Assembly (NCBI GenBank): GCA_031216915.1
Contig: CM062289.1
Coordinates: 20,376,520 to 20,440,519, forward strand
Origin: Pictodentalium vernedei
Lineage: Eukaryota > Mollusca > Scaphopoda > Dentaliida > Dentaliidae
DNA: 64,000 bases
Reading direction: 5' to 3'
Shown: piece by piece, positions 46,024 to 58,709 of the stretch
Numbering within the stretch: the stretch's first letter is position 1
Layout of the letters: every line of letters begins with the position of its first letter
Position numbers and translations under genes: made by a program
Notes under the pieces: model-generated
Databases searched by the model: none
Told to the model about the DNA's origin: nothing
What the model saw: the letters and a program-made list of their open reading frames with translations, nothing else

Positions 46024-46261
46024 AATTACTTAATGCAATGTGAGGACATTTCTTTAAAAACCTCCTTCATCTCAAGGGGGATCAGGTTCAAGTTTGTTAA
46101 ATTCGTGTCCCTGGCTTATTTGGGCTCTCTACGGGCAGGGTGGGGGTGGCATGGGGAGCATGATAGGTTCAGGTTTGTTCAAATCGTTTCCTTAGTGTTT
46201 TTCCATAAATTTTGCCTTTCATGCCTTCATTCCTTTGTAGTGTTGATGAACCATGTATAAC
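46024..46261 (+). repeat. near-identical copy of the end of H2's array
   Basis: Matches 44706-44943 with only a handful of differences over about 238 bp, including a 3-base indel. It stops at GATGAACCATGTATAAC, before the H2 3' end. It is followed by two or three loose units of about 150 bp (46265-46600; landmark AGTAGCATG.AGTGCT). Confidence 0.85.
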
Positions 46262-46877
46262 CTGACACTCCCTCTAAATAATCCAAAACTACCCAAACTA
46301 CCAAACCCCCATCTAGGGCTTATAATAGTAGCATGTAGTGCTAAATGAATGATGAGAGGTCTCATGTGGATAAATTTTACGTGAACTGGAATAAATCGAA
46401 TTACCACGAACATCCAGACAAACCCTCTAAACTATCAATACAACTTTATTTGGCACGGATTCCTCAATTTTGGACTTAAAAGAGTAGCATGCAGTGCTTT
46501 AAGGTGCGTTTTTTGGTATGAGTAATTGTATTTGTTCGAATACTTTGTAAAATTACCCAAATAAATCCAACAGTTCTTTTACTAGTGCGGATTTCCCACT
46601 AAATATTAGGTTTCTATCTGTTGTCCCCTAGAATTCTTTTTTTTGCCCAACAATAGACGCATTCCTTTGTATACGAGTAACTTTATTGTTTCGAATGTGC
46701 ACCAAAGTCTCGGTATTTTATCTATCCCGATATATTCTGTGGTTTATCCGTCTATTTCCTTTTACTGGCCCCATTTCTGCCTATCCCAACAGTCTATTTT
46801 GTCTTGGACATCTCAGTTTTTGCCTTCCCTGTGTATAGCGAAGTCCTCTATGATCCTCAAACCCAAAATACAATCAA

Positions 46878-47370
46878 GCAGGGATAGGTATTATCCGAAC
46901 GACTCAAATCTTATCGAGCGAATAAGCTTTTGAGCAATTACTGAAAAAGTCATTGCTCGAACGACTCAAATCCCATTGAGCAAATGAGTATCGAAAGAGC
47001 AATTTCTTTTACGACTCTTAATGCTCATCGGGGTAGAGGAGGATACCTATGACATGATGACGTAGTACTATATATACCTGATGATAATTTAGCTCCTAGC
47101 ATCTGTCCAGTTCTAGACCTCTCCGTGATCTTCATATCTCCAACACCACTATTACTGATTTTCCCAATATTGCCATTGTCTGCCCTATGATTATCTTTTA
47201 CAGTAGTCACCAAAACCTGTAGTCTTCTTCCACTCTTGCAGCCTTGTACCATTACTAGCACTAGTACAGGCTTGCTAACCATCTCAGATTGCTCGAACGA
47301 CCAGAATCGAACAAATGAGTAATTGCCTGAACGAGTGACTTCACGTACGACTCTTTTGCTCGTCTAGGTA
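46878..47370. repeat. region of repeated CGAACGACTCAAAT motifs
   Basis: GAACGACTCAAATC and related GAGCAAATGAGTA words recur at both ends (46890-47020 and 47290-47360), with unrelated sequence between. It may be a non-autonomous transposon with subterminal repeats. A - strand open frame at 47025-47282 is not recognised. Positions 47371-47989 show nothing. Confidence 0.4.
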
Positions 47371-47989
47371 TTGAAGGATGGGAAGGATCTTGGGAACTAA
47401 CAACGTGATATAATAACCTTAGTTATTGAAATTGACGTACAATCCAGCTCATAATATAGTCTTGGTTTTGAAAGTGTTGTTAAACTCTAATGAACCAATT
47501 TGCCAGTGAATTATGATCTTTTGTCAGTTTAAAAAATGAAATTTTGTTTTACTATAGCTTGTCTCAAGTTTGATCCCTCCGCAATCTTTCAAAATTTCCC
47601 GATTGCCATATTTGTCGCCACATTAACATATGAACATACATGTGTGGTTCTGTGTTTATTGCATGTCGCAGTACAACACGTTCTGGCAAATTGTTATATT
47701 TCACATAACTGCTGCTATTTCTGCGATATATACCATCTCTTTCCTGAAAAATCTTGCTTAGGGCCTGCAATATTTACCGAAATTAACAATACTGGGTGTG
47801 CACCATTACGTGTCACGTATTTTCATATTAGTACTGTTCCTGCCACAGGGTGTTAAATGTGTTGTTACACCACCCCATTAGATGGCTAAGGGCTATATTA
47901 TTTTTATGGTCTGAATTTGTTCATCAGAATTTGTTTTATTACAAATTATTCAAGAATGCCCATAAGCAGTAATTTATAATAATGCCAAA

Positions 47990-49965
47990 AAAGGTTAAAA
48001 ATCTGTTTCTCAGGCCCTCCCACATTGTCCTTTTGGCTGCTGCATGCTCTCTTTTTATGTATACCCATACTATGTATGGTACACATAATGCCGGCATCTG
48101 GGGTGACCATCCGTCGTTCGTCCATCCGTCGTTCGTCCATCCTTTGTCCATCCGTCTGTCCATCCGTCTGTCCATCCGTCTGTCCATCCGTCGGTCCGTC
48201 CGGCGTCCATATCCATTTCTTTGGCATTCGATAACTTGAAAAATATTGCTTGGATTGTCAAGTTACTTTATATTTATGTTCAGGTTACTGATGTGCCGAG
48301 CTGTATAGTTTTTGGTGTAAATCGGATAATTTGATCCTGAGATATTAACCCTTTATCCTTCAAATTGAAAATTCCTCCAATCCCTTTGGCATTCGATAAC
48401 TTGAAAAATATTGCTTGGATTGTCTAGTTACTTTATATTTGTGTTCAGGTTACTGATGTGCCGAGCTGTATAGTTTTTGGTGTAAATCTGATGATTTGAT
48501 CCCGAGATATTAACCCTTTATCCTTCAAATTGAAAATTCCTCCAATCCCTTTGGCATTCGATAACTTGAAAAATATTACTTGGATTGTCAAGTTACGTTA
48601 TATTTGTGTTCAGGTTACTGATGTGCTGAGCTGTATAATTTTTGGTGTAAATCTGATAATTTAATCCTGAGATATTAACCCTTTATCCTTCAAATTGAAA
48701 ATTCCTCCAATCCCTTTGGCATTCGATAACTTGAAAAATATTCCTTGGATTGTCAAGTTACTTTATCTTTGTGTTCAGGTTACTGATGTGCCGAGCTGTA
48801 TAGTTTTTGGTGTAAATCTGATGATTTGATCCCGAGATATTAACCCTTTATCCTTCAAATTGAAAATTCCTCCAATCCCTTTGGCATTCGATAACTTGAA
48901 AAATATTGCTTGGATTGTCTAGTTATTACTTTATATTTGTGTTCAGGTTACTGATGTGCCGAGCTGTATAGTTTTTGGTGTAAATCTGATGATTTGATCC
49001 CGAGATATTAACCCTTTATCCTTCAAATTGAAAATTCCTCCAGTCCCTTTGGCATTCGATAACTTGAAAAATATTACTTGGGTTGTCAAATTATTTTATA
49101 TTTGTGTTCAGGTTACTGATGTGCCTAGCTGTATAGTTTTTGGTGTAAATCTGTTATTTTGATCCTGAGATATTAACCCTTTATCCTTCAAATTGAAAAT
49201 TCCGCCAATCCCTTTGGCATTCGATAACTTGAAAAATATTGCTTGGATTGTTAAGTTACTTTATAATTGTGTTCAGTTTGCTGATGTGCTGAGCTGTATA
49301 CTTTTTGGTGTTAATCTGATAATTTGATCCGGAGATATTAACCCTTTATCCTTCAAATTGAAAATTCCTCCAATCCCTTTGGCATGAGATAACTCAAAAA
49401 AGATCAATCCGATTGTCATGTTTCTTTATATATTTATTCAGGTTACTGATGTGCTGTGCTGTATAGTTTTTTATGTAAATCTGATAATTTGATCCGGAGA
49501 TATTAACCCTTTATCCATCAAATTAGACACTCCTTCAATCCATTTCTATATGTACCCATACCTTGTATGTTGTACATAATGTCAGCATCCATGGTGGCCC
49601 TCCGTCATACAGCTTTCTACTAGTTGCGCATATGGGTACACATCTGATGATTTCATCGGCCTATTTTTATAACCATGCAAATGAAATGGTTTATGTCTGA
49701 TATTTTACCAAAGCTAATAAAATTGCTAAATATGTCCCTTGAGTGCTACAAGGCTTTGCAGTGCTTTAGCATTTCAAAGCTTTCTTGCACTCAAGGGATG
49801 AAATCCACCACACCCATGCTATTCTGTAGATTATGAGGCCAAAAACATAAAACAAATCAAGAACATGAACTTTTGATGACAAATAAATAATTACAAAAAT
49901 AAAACAAAAACTGCCCACCCTCATGCAATTTTACAAAAATATCTTGACAAACAGAATATCTATTT
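47990..49965 (-). repeat. dispersed repeat U, copy 2, split by element T2
   Basis: 47990-48058 and 49664-49965 together match U1 (1-345), same orientation. The interruption is element T2 with the 7-bp direct repeat TTTTTAT on both sides. It keeps the GCTTTAGC hairpin near 49760. Confidence 0.8.
48059..49663 (+). mobile_element. array-bearing element T2, eight 165-bp units
   Basis: Ends GTATACCCATA and TATGGGTACAC are inverted. The flanks repeat TTTTTAT (48052-48058, 49664-49670). The head holds a (CCATCCGTC)n-type tract at 48107-48205. GGCATTCGATAACTTG starts units at 48223, 48388, 48553, 48718, 48883, 49051 and 49216, with a variant at 49381, so the period is 165 apart from one 3-base insertion. 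The units are highly alike. No coding capacity; open frames across the CCGTC tract are repeat products. Confidence 0.9.
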
Positions 49966-50069
49966 TATGGGAACTAAAACAAATTTATGTAAACAAAAGA
50001 TTATTTACGTATGACTGAATATGAAATATGAGCAAGAAAAATGTTGGCTTTTCCTCTGCTTCCTTCATT

Positions 50070-51545
50070 TTTAGCTCAACTTTGGCGAAGCCAAATTTGA
50101 GCTTATGCCATGGCCAGTCATCCATCTGGCCGTCTGTCCGTCAACAATTCAATACGGCTTGGACTAGAGGCCATATTTATGAACCGATCTTTACGAAACT
50201 CCCTGGGTCCCTTTGTTTTGACCGTGGGACGAGAACGAGTGTTTTTGGGTCCGATCCAAAATTCAAGTTGGCCGCTGGCAGCTATTTTGTACAAAATTAG
50301 GTGCAATCAGATTTTTGCGCAGAACTTCCATATGAAAGCGCTGATTTGAATAATTTTTTGTATGAATGTTTAGTACCATGGGATACATCACATATAATAC
50401 AGGGTTTTTTCCCGTACGTAAATTATGCAAATTAGACTAACTTTGATGTTTTTTGGTGTTACTTTCAGCACTGTAAGTGTAAATGCCAATATGGCTCGGG
50501 CTAGAGGCCGTATTTATAAACCGATCTTTATGAAACTTCTTGGGTACCTTTGGTATCACCGTGGGACGAGAACGAGTGTTTTGGGGTGCGGACGCAGCCA
50601 TTTTGTACAAAATTAGGTGCAATCAGATTTTTGCACAGAACTTCCATATGAAAGCGCTGATTTGAAAATTTTTTTGTGTGAATGTTTAGTACCATGGGAT
50701 ACATCACATTTAATACGGGTTTTTTTCTCGTGCAGAAATTATGCAAATTAGATGAACTTTGATTTTTTCAGTGCTACTTACACACAGTAAGTACACATGT
50801 CAATACGGCTCGGGCTAGAGGCTGTATTTATGAACCGATCTTCACGAAACTTTGTGGGTACCTCTGTTATCACCTTGGGATGAGAACGAGTGTTTCTGAG
50901 TGCGGTCCAAAATTCAAGATGGCTGCCAGTGGCCATTTTGTACCAAAATTAGGTCTAATCAGTTTTTTGTACACAACTTCTATACGGCTCAGGCTAGAGG
51001 CCGTATTTATGAACCGATCTTTACGAAACTTCTTGGGTACCTGGAATACATCACATATAATACGGGGTTTTTTTCTCGCGCAGAAATTATGCAAATTAGA
51101 TGAACTTTGATTTGTTCAGTGCTACTTATACACAGTAAGTGCGTATGTCAATATGGCACGGGCTAGAGTCTGTATTTATGAACTGATCTTCACGAAACTT
51201 CTTGGGGTACCTTTGTTATCACCTTGTGAAAGGAACGTGTGTTTTGTGGTGCCTTTGTTATCACTGTGCTATGAGAACAAATATTTTTGGGTTCAGTCAG
51301 ACCCACTCTGGGACTCAAAGATTTCTTTTCTAGTTTAGCAACTAACTGTAGCCCCACTTTTACAATACTTTACCTATATATTTGTTACAGGCTACGGTCA
51401 GCATTTATGTACAGACCATTACAATACTTTACATGTACCTTTGTTATCAGGTCATTACCTAGATGTTTGTCATTGCTGTGTCACATACTATACATGTACA
51501 TGTCTTAAACAAGTTGAGCTACAGTGTCATTGACACTTTCATTTT
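50070..51545 (+). repeat. array-bearing element T3, ~170/340-bp units
   Basis: Head hairpin TTAGCTCAACTTTGGC-GAA-GCCAAATTTGAGC, then GGCCGTCTGTCCGTC, then units marked by GGCT(C/T)GG(G/A)CTAGAGGC at about 50155, 50493, 50806, 50985 and 51155. The 3' end is AAGTTGAGCTACAGTGTCAT with hairpin AGTGTCA-T-TGACACT. The same end occurs at 56168-56208. Confidence 0.82.
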
Positions 51546-53892
51546 TTAAATATTCTCATGAACCAGTGGGTACAATGGCTGGATGTTAGGTATGGAGCTT
51601 CCTTTTGAGGTGTAGAGTCCATTTTGTTAGAATGAAGTTCGTGGAGCCAAATTTCCCTTTGTAATGGGAGGGGCAAGATTTTTGGCCCCTGCCCTAAATT
51701 TCTAGTTATTGAACCAATGGTCAGATTTGAACCAAATTTGATATGTGGCAATATTGAGTAATAAGAACTTTGATTCATGCAAACAAAATTTTCTCGTGTC
51801 CCCGTGGGAACCCCAGGAGATAAAAATAGAAACATGGAACAGAGAACTGTTATTCAGAATGAAGCATCCTTTGGACTAGTATAATAGAAGGGTGAAGAAA
51901 AATTGCCATCAGTTGTGTTAGGGCAGGGTTTCCGCTAGGGAAAAATTTGCGGGTCCGGTAGTTTAAAGAAAGTGAAACTCAGACACCGAAGTTGTCTGCG
52001 GCACGTGCCAAAGGCACATGCGTATAGAGGGGGGTCTGGTTCTCCCCCCAGGAAAATTTTGATTTTTAGGTGCTCTCTTGTGGCCTCTGGGGGCATTCTG
52101 GTTGCTAAAATGCTGAATAATTGAAGTGGAAAATATGTATTTTTTCCTCCTACAATTCTCTAAATTCCCACGGGACACATAATACTATATCTTGTCGGAG
52201 GTTTCCTAAAAATACAAACCCAAAACAACACAAAATCCACGAATCCTGACAGTGACTGTGACGCTTGACCTCAATTTTTTTTATACAACCCAATATTCAA
52301 AAAGAACCATGATGCGGACGTGTGACATCATGCATGTGCAATTACATCATTTATCCCTCGAAATAAAAGCCAGTAATTTCGGACCAAACACGACAATTTG
52401 AGTCCGAAATGTTATAGACGACCTTTAGGATTTGAACTTTGTTTCCCCCTCCTCTCATCTGGGGGTTATAAAGTATCAGGTTGTCGCCAGTAATAGTAGG
52501 CATAGTATACAACGTAATTATACCTATATTACGTGGAAACAAAGGATCCTGAGTGTCAGTATGATACAGCATTGTACTCGACATTTTAACCACCAGCTTT
52601 TCTGAGTATGATCGGCGGGGGGAATGGGTCCAGTCGACGGACCTGCAACTGGTCTAGTGGAAACCCTGGTTAGGGTGTACCGTAGAGGGTGGGGCCCAGG
52701 CATTGAAAAAATGCTTGGCATATTTGCAAAGAATTTTTAAAATCCCTTAGACAGAACCACTGATCAAAATCTTTTGATATTTGGTATACAACATCCATAT
52801 GGGGGGGATGGGGCAGATATAAGTTTGTTAAAATTAAGCCCATTGGTTCATATTTAGGCTCAATACAGGAGCCCAAATTTTAACTTCGGGCAATATGGGG
52901 AATAATCTTTATAGCTTCTTAGGAATCACCAATCAGAATCTTTTAATGTTTGGTATACATCATCATTATGAGGATCAGATTCAAGATTATTCAAATCAAG
53001 TCCCTTGGTTAATATTTGAGCTTCCTTTGGAGTCTCGAATTTTAACTTAGTGCAGTATGGGGGATAATCTTTAAAAATCTTCTTTTTCAGATCCTCCACT
53101 CAAAATCTTTTCATATTTGGTTTGCAGCAGCCTTATGGGGGTTAGATCTCATTTTGTTCAAACCAAGTCCCTGGTTTAATATTTGCACTCCCTATTGGAG
53201 CCCAAATTTTCACTTGGTCCAATATGGGGAATAATCTTTAAAACTCTTCTTCTCCAGACCCACTGCTCAGAATCTTTTTATTTGTGGTATACAGAATCCT
53301 TACAGGGGTCAGTATCAAGTTTGTTCAAATCAAGCCCATGGGTTAATAATCTGGCTCTCTGTGGGAGCACGAATTATAACTTAATGCAATATGGGGAATA
53401 ATCTTTAAAAATCTTCTTTTTCAGATCCACTACTCAGAATCTATTGATATCGAGTATACATATCCTTCTTAAATTCAAGTTTGGTGAAAGCACGTCCCAC
53501 TGTTAATAATAAGGCTCTCTAAGGGAGCCTGAATTATAACTTGGTGCAATATGAGAAATAATCTTTAAAAGTCTTCTTCAGATCCACCAGTCAGAATCTT
53601 TTGATATTTGGTGTACAGTGTCCTTAGGGAGGTCAGATATAAGTTGGTTCAAAGCAAGTTTCTGAGTTAATATTTGGGATCCCCATTGGAACCCGAATTA
53701 TAACTTACTCCAATATAAGGAATAATCTTTAAAATCTGCTTCTTGAGATACAATCAGAATATTTTGATATTTGGTATAGAGAATCCTTACAGGATTCAGA
53801 TTCATTTTCAGCACAGTCATAGATGCTAATTAAATCCTTCTTTAAACAACATTAGTCAGTGAGTGCCTCAGGCCCCATGGGGCCTCTTGTCT
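51546..53892 (+). mobile_element. Helitron-like array element H3 (5' truncated, with insertion)
   Basis: Begins inside the H head (TTCTCATGAACCAG) and lacks the TAGCTCACC hairpin. Contains about seven units of about 165 bp (landmark CAGAATCTTTT or similar, 52760-53760). Ends with hairpin AGGCCCCATGGGGCCT and CTTGT. A 745-bp element sits in its head at 51924-52668. Confidence 0.75.
51924..52668. mobile_element. non-autonomous DNA element with CAGGGTTTCC ends
   Basis: Ends CAGGGTTTCCGCTAG and CTAGTGGAAACCCTG are inverted. GTTAGGG flanks it on both sides (51917-51923, 52669-52675). Sister elements H1 (near 35320) and H4 (near 54708) show the uninterrupted head at this place. hAT-like by its ends, but the duplication reads as 7 bp. 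No transposase found. Confidence 0.83.
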
Positions 53893-56208
53893 TTCACTTC
53901 TGTTGAGAAACGTTGCCATTATCAACGATGCACTGGTTCCATTTATTATCGGATCGCTTTGAAACTTGGTATGCATGTTCGGGGTGACTTCTAGATATGA
54001 GCTATCAATTTTCTTTTCATTTCCATTGCAAAATGTTGCCCTTATCTTGACCGATGAAATTTGTGGATTTGTGCATCAATATTTTTCTTTGGCATGATTT
54101 TGTTTAGGTCACCTGACTGAAAGTCAGGGTTTCTTATCACTCTTCGTCCGACGCCCGTCGTCCTGCGTGAAGGTGGTGTTTGAGCCACTTTCTCCTAAAC
54201 TGGCCACATTTTAATTAAATTTCATGTAAGTAGTGGCTATATAGGGGCATTTTGATTTATGCAAATTAGGTTTCAGCTCATATTGAGCAGAGGTGTTTTG
54301 AAAATCTTCTTCTTATGAACCACCAGTAGCAGAGACTTGACATGTGGTATACAGAGTCCTTTTGAGGTTTAGAATAAAGTTTGTTCAAGAGAAGTTTGTC
54401 GGGCATTATTTGCCTTCGTTATGGGAGAGGCAAGAATTTTTGCCACTCCCAAAATTTTTATTTTCCAAACCGAGAGGCAGATTTGAACCAGATTTGATAT
54501 GAGGGCTTATTGGGTCATAAGTACTTCATTTATACCCAAATTTTTTTCCTGTCGCCCCCATGGGAACCGCAGGAGCTAAAAATAGAAAAAAATTAAAACG
54601 CCCATATCTCCAAAACTACATGGGACTGAGAATTCTTATTTGGTGTGAAGCTTCCTTAGGACCAACAGAATGGAATGGTAAAAAAAAATTGCTATCAGTT
54701 TTATCATGGGGTACTTTTTGGGGACTTTGAAAAAGTGCTGAGTCAGCATTTTTTAACACTGTGGGTAATGGGAAAAACACGTAAGACTACTTTTCTCCCA
54801 AACCACTGCTCTTTGGAAGATTGTTTCACATGTTTATTGAAAGCAATTCCCTGGGTCCATATTTGGGCTCTCTATGGAAGCCCAAATGTTTAAATTAGTG
54901 CAGTATGGGGAATATTCTTTAAAAATCATCTTCTTCAGATCTACCAATAAGAATCTTTTGATATTTGGTATGCAGCATCCTTAGGGAGGTGAGATTCAAG
55001 GTTGTTCATGCCAAGTCCCTGGGTTCATATTTAGGCTGAAAATTTGGGGCCCCCGTTCCGGATTAGAAATATTGGACCAAAATCCAGAAATCTTTTTTTT
55101 TGTTTTTTTATGCGTCTTGGTCAATTTTAAGACAAAAAAAAAATATTTTTTTTACACTGAAAATTTGGGGTCCGGGTGGGACTATTTTGGACCAAAATCC
55201 GGAAATTAGTTTTTTTTTGTTTTTTATGCATTTTAAGAAGAAAAAACAATTTTAGGCTGAAAATATTTTGTTTGTGAAAAAAATCTGTTTTTTGTGCATT
55301 TATCTCAATTTTGGGACGTAAAAGTGCAGGAACTGAAAATAGAAGGAAAATCCTGTGTATTGTGTGGGCACAATCGCTTCATCTAGTTGGTATATGCTTT
55401 TCTTAGGAGGGGCGTATGCAGCTTATTCAAGTCAAGTCCCTGGTTTGATATTTAGACTACCATGTCAGGTGAGCGGTCTAAGGCCCCCTGGTGCCTCTTG
55501 TTTCATTTCCCTCCAAAAACCTTTGTTTTTAGCACCAGCCTTTGAACTTGGGGCATTTGTGCAGCAGCTTATCGCTTTTGCACTCCCCACAGGGCATATT
55601 TATGAATTTCCACAAAAAAAAAAACATTGCCACTAGCAAAGGCCTTTTTAACTTAGTGCTTTTGTACATAAATATTTTCATTTGGCACGCCTCAGAGGGT
55701 GCATTCATTATCGCGTTGTTTAGAAACTTTGTATGCTTATTCAGGGTGACCTAGATAAGAGTTATCAATTTTCTTTTCATTTCCATCAAAAACTGTTGCT
55801 GTTAGCAACGACCTTTGAATTTAGTGCTTTTGTGCATCAACATTCTTCTTTGACATGGTCTACGGGGCACATTTATAATTGGATTGTTTTAGAATTTGGT
55901 GTGCTCATTAGGCGAGACCTCTAGATAAGAGCTATAGATTAACATTCATTTCTGTGAAAAAAGTTGCCATTTACAATTACCTTTAAACTTATTGCATTTG
56001 TGTTTCAACATTCTTCCATTTTTCAGTCCTACAGCTTACATTAAAAACACATGGATTGTTTTGACAGTGTGCACACACAATGCTGTTATGTTGAAATTTC
56101 ACCAAATATCATTGAAACCAGTAATCTTAAATTTTGCCATTTCACTTATAACTTACCAGGTTCAAGTTTGTCAAGTTGAGGTACAGTGTCATTGACACTT
56201 TCATTTAC
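53893..56208 (+). repeat. array-bearing element T6, split by H4
   Basis: Units of about 165-175 bp with TTTCATTTCCATC.AAA, GTTGCC.TTA.CAACGACCTTT and GTGCATCAACATT. One and a half units lie at 53893-54104 and four at 55503-56167. The 3' end GTACAGTGTCATTGACACTT equals that of T3. H4 (54105-55502) lies within it. Confidence 0.72.
54105..55502 (+). mobile_element. Helitron-like array element H4
   Basis: Starts TAGGTCACCTGACTGAAAGT, head like H1 and H5, only about one and a half array units, then a T-rich segment with three GAAAATTTGGGG-type repeats (55030-55340). Ends GTCAGGTGAGCGG...GGCCCCCTGGTGCCTCTTG. Confidence 0.75.
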
Positions 56209-56439
56209 ATTGACCAAATGATGTTTAAAACAACAACCGATTGAAAAGAAATTGATTCAAGTTCAGTCAGCTGATCAATGGCAAACCACTGTGAAAGACA
56301 AATTGAGTGCTTCTGCAGAACGAAATAGTTCCTTTTCATTCTTCCTAAAACTGCTTTGTGCAAACATGACTATAAATACATTACTAACGACATCGGTAAA
56401 GCAAGGCAAAAAAATATGAACATTTTAGGCCCCACAAAG

Positions 56440-56800
56440 TAGATCTTGTGTTTCTCAGGCCATTATTTGTAAAATTGCATGCGGGCGAGCGTTTTTTTAT
56501 TTTATTTTTTATTTCTGTAATTATTTCTTTGCCATCAAAAGTTCATATCTTGGCTTATGTTTTAGGCCTCGTAATCTACAGAATAGCATAGGATGTGGTG
56601 TATTTTGTCCCTTGAGAGCAAGAAGGCTTTGCAATGCTTTAGCATTGCAAAGCCATCTTGCACTCAAGGGACACATTTATCAATTTTTTTAACTTTGGTA
56701 AAATATCAGACATAAACCATTTAATTTTGATTTTTTTAAAGTTTCCATTGGTTATAAAAAGAGAGCATGCGGCAGCCAAAACGACCGTGCGGGAGGGCCT
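56440..56800 (+). repeat. dispersed repeat U, copy 3
   Basis: Opposite orientation to U1 and U2. Central hairpin GGCTTTGCAATGCTTTAGCATTGCAAAGCC region at 56624-56653. Positions 56801-57659 show no supported feature. Confidence 0.8.
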
Positions 56801-57659
56801 GAGAAACAGATTTTCATTTTTTTTAGGCCTTATTCCTATTCTTTTGTACTGATTCCATTCATTTATTATATTTCATTTTGTTTAAGTTTCATTTTGGAAA
56901 ATTTATGTTAACCATAACTTCTCAGTAATGTTTTTTTTTAAATATCACCAGTGTCCAAGTGTTTCAAATACATGTACGTTTCATATGTTTTGGGACCCAG
57001 ACATTTGATTCAGCTACAAACTGTTTAATTTTCAAAGAATGATTGGAAATGTATGAATATAATCAGTGGTCACATCGAGAGAGAAATATGATTCTTAAAT
57101 ACAACTTATTTTTCATCATGTCTGTCAAAGACAAAAAGGAATACATACTGCATTTTCATACATTTTTATAGCAAATTTCTCAATATTTTTCTTGCTAGTA
57201 TATGATAAAGTGTTTTATTATCAATGAACCTCTCTATTAACAGAAAATAGACAAATCCATTCTGTTGTTCAGAGGATTCTGTAAACATATTGTTAAGTTG
57301 ACAAGAGCCAATCATTCAGATCAGACAAGAGACCATTGGTCAAAAATTGGTTTCTGCAAAATTGTTTTTCCACATAATGGAGGGCTACCAAGGGTCAGTG
57401 GTTAGTATTTTCACGGAAGAAGATCTCTACAGAATTTTAGTTGTTACTAAAGGTCCAAAGGTCAAAGTCACTGTTACTAAATATAGCACTTATCATTTTC
57501 CAAGTAATAACATTGGTTCTTTTTCTTCCAGCTCAACCACATTTTCATGAAATAATCACATTTTGAAGAGAAGTCTATTGATTTTTAAATTGTTAGCTGC
57601 AAGGTCAAAGAGAATGGGCCTGTTACTATGAATAGAGCTGTGTTAAAACTGGTTTTCAT

Positions 57660-58012
57660 TCAATATTTATTTATTTATTTATTGGGGATTAAAGACACTT
57701 CGACAGCCAGGCTCACCTCGTGTCTGACAGTTTTACGGGTAGAGGAAGCCGGAGTACCTGGAGTGAACTACTGAGCAACAGCGAGCAACTGTCAGGTTCC
57801 ACACAAGCAGGGTTAGCATTGATTGAAGACAAGTGAACCATTGATGTGCAGTACACTTTAGTACACAATGCCACCGTGCCCCCAAGTGGGCAATGGGGTG
57901 AAGTGTCTTGCCCAAGGACACAGCGCAGTTGTTGCAGGTGGGATTCGAACCAAGGACCTCTCGGATTACAGCCTGCACTTCTTGCTACTGAGCCACTGCA
58001 CCCCCTTCCAGG
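57660..58012 (-). mobile_element. tRNA-derived SINE, minus strand
   Basis: On the - strand: A box TGGCTCAGTAGCAAG and B box GGTTCGAATCCC (about 57938-57950), body with CCTTGGGCAAGACACTTCAC, tail (AATAAATA)n at 57684-57664. Same family as 25073-25405. Confidence 0.87.
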
Positions 58013-58084
58013 CAATATCACACTTCAGTTTGTGGATCTGCAATACTCTCATTGGATTATTAGTGTTGGACCAACAGGGAAATA

Positions 58085-58174
58085 CACAGAATGACGAGAG
58101 TGTTTGAATGGGTTAATTGATATGGCGCAAGTGCCATATTGATTAACCCATTCACATGTGCATGTCATTCTGTG
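58085..58174. repeat. nested hairpin
   Basis: CACAGAATGAC ... AATGGGTTAAT ... ATGGC pairs with GCCAT ... ATTAACCCATT ... GTCATTCTGTG. It is one of two large hairpins in 230 bp. Confidence 0.75.
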
Positions 58175-58242
58175 CTTATCGTGCGCCTTCATGTCGATAA
58201 AAACAATTATTAGAAGGACACTCAGCAATTCATTTGACAACT

Positions 58243-58310
58243 CGTCCACTGAGTTCCAATGTGTTCTATGTGCCAGTAGGCACATAGAACACATTGGAAC
58301 TCAGTGGACG
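58243..58310. repeat. perfect 32-bp-arm hairpin
   Basis: 32-base arms match without a mismatch around the loop AGTA (58275-58278). Outer arm CGTCCACTGAGTTCC. No target duplication recognised. Positions 58311-58709 show nothing else. Confidence 0.9.
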
Positions 58311-58709
58311 AACTATCAGTAAAAAAGAACACTGTTTATCGCAAACCAAATTTGTGATGGGACCTGTGTTACTATTTGTAGCTATTGCTAGTGATTCAAA
58401 TTGTAATTGCGGTGCATGATTTGTAGAAAATTCCAGTGAAATTCCGCTTCTATTTAAAAGTAGTCTCAATGATAATTTCCGTTTGGCACATGTGTGGAAG
58501 AGGTTTTCATTTTTCACATGGTTTAGTGCAGATGGGGATTTCATAGAAGGGGCATATAATAAAATTGATTATACAGAATAAAGTAAACAATTTATTTTAC
58601 TCTTGTTATTTATGCAGTATATGGTTATTGACTGGTTAAAAAATTAGTGCTAAAACGAACAGTAGATTTTTAGTTTTAGGTTAGAATAATCACTCATATT
58701 ATTTGAATA

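Noticed and set aside
47025-47282. 85-codon open frame on the minus strand
   Set aside because: No recognisable domain, no splice or start context, and it sits between repeated motifs of a likely transposon.
47939-48261. Overlapping open frames rich in Asp-Gly-Arg-Thr or Ser-Ile-Arg repeats
   Set aside because: Product of the CCATCCGTC tract at 48107-48205, open on both strands because the motif has no stops.
48223-49545. CRISPR-like regular repeats
   Set aside because: Whole 165-bp units repeat with no unique spacers, in a eukaryotic setting.
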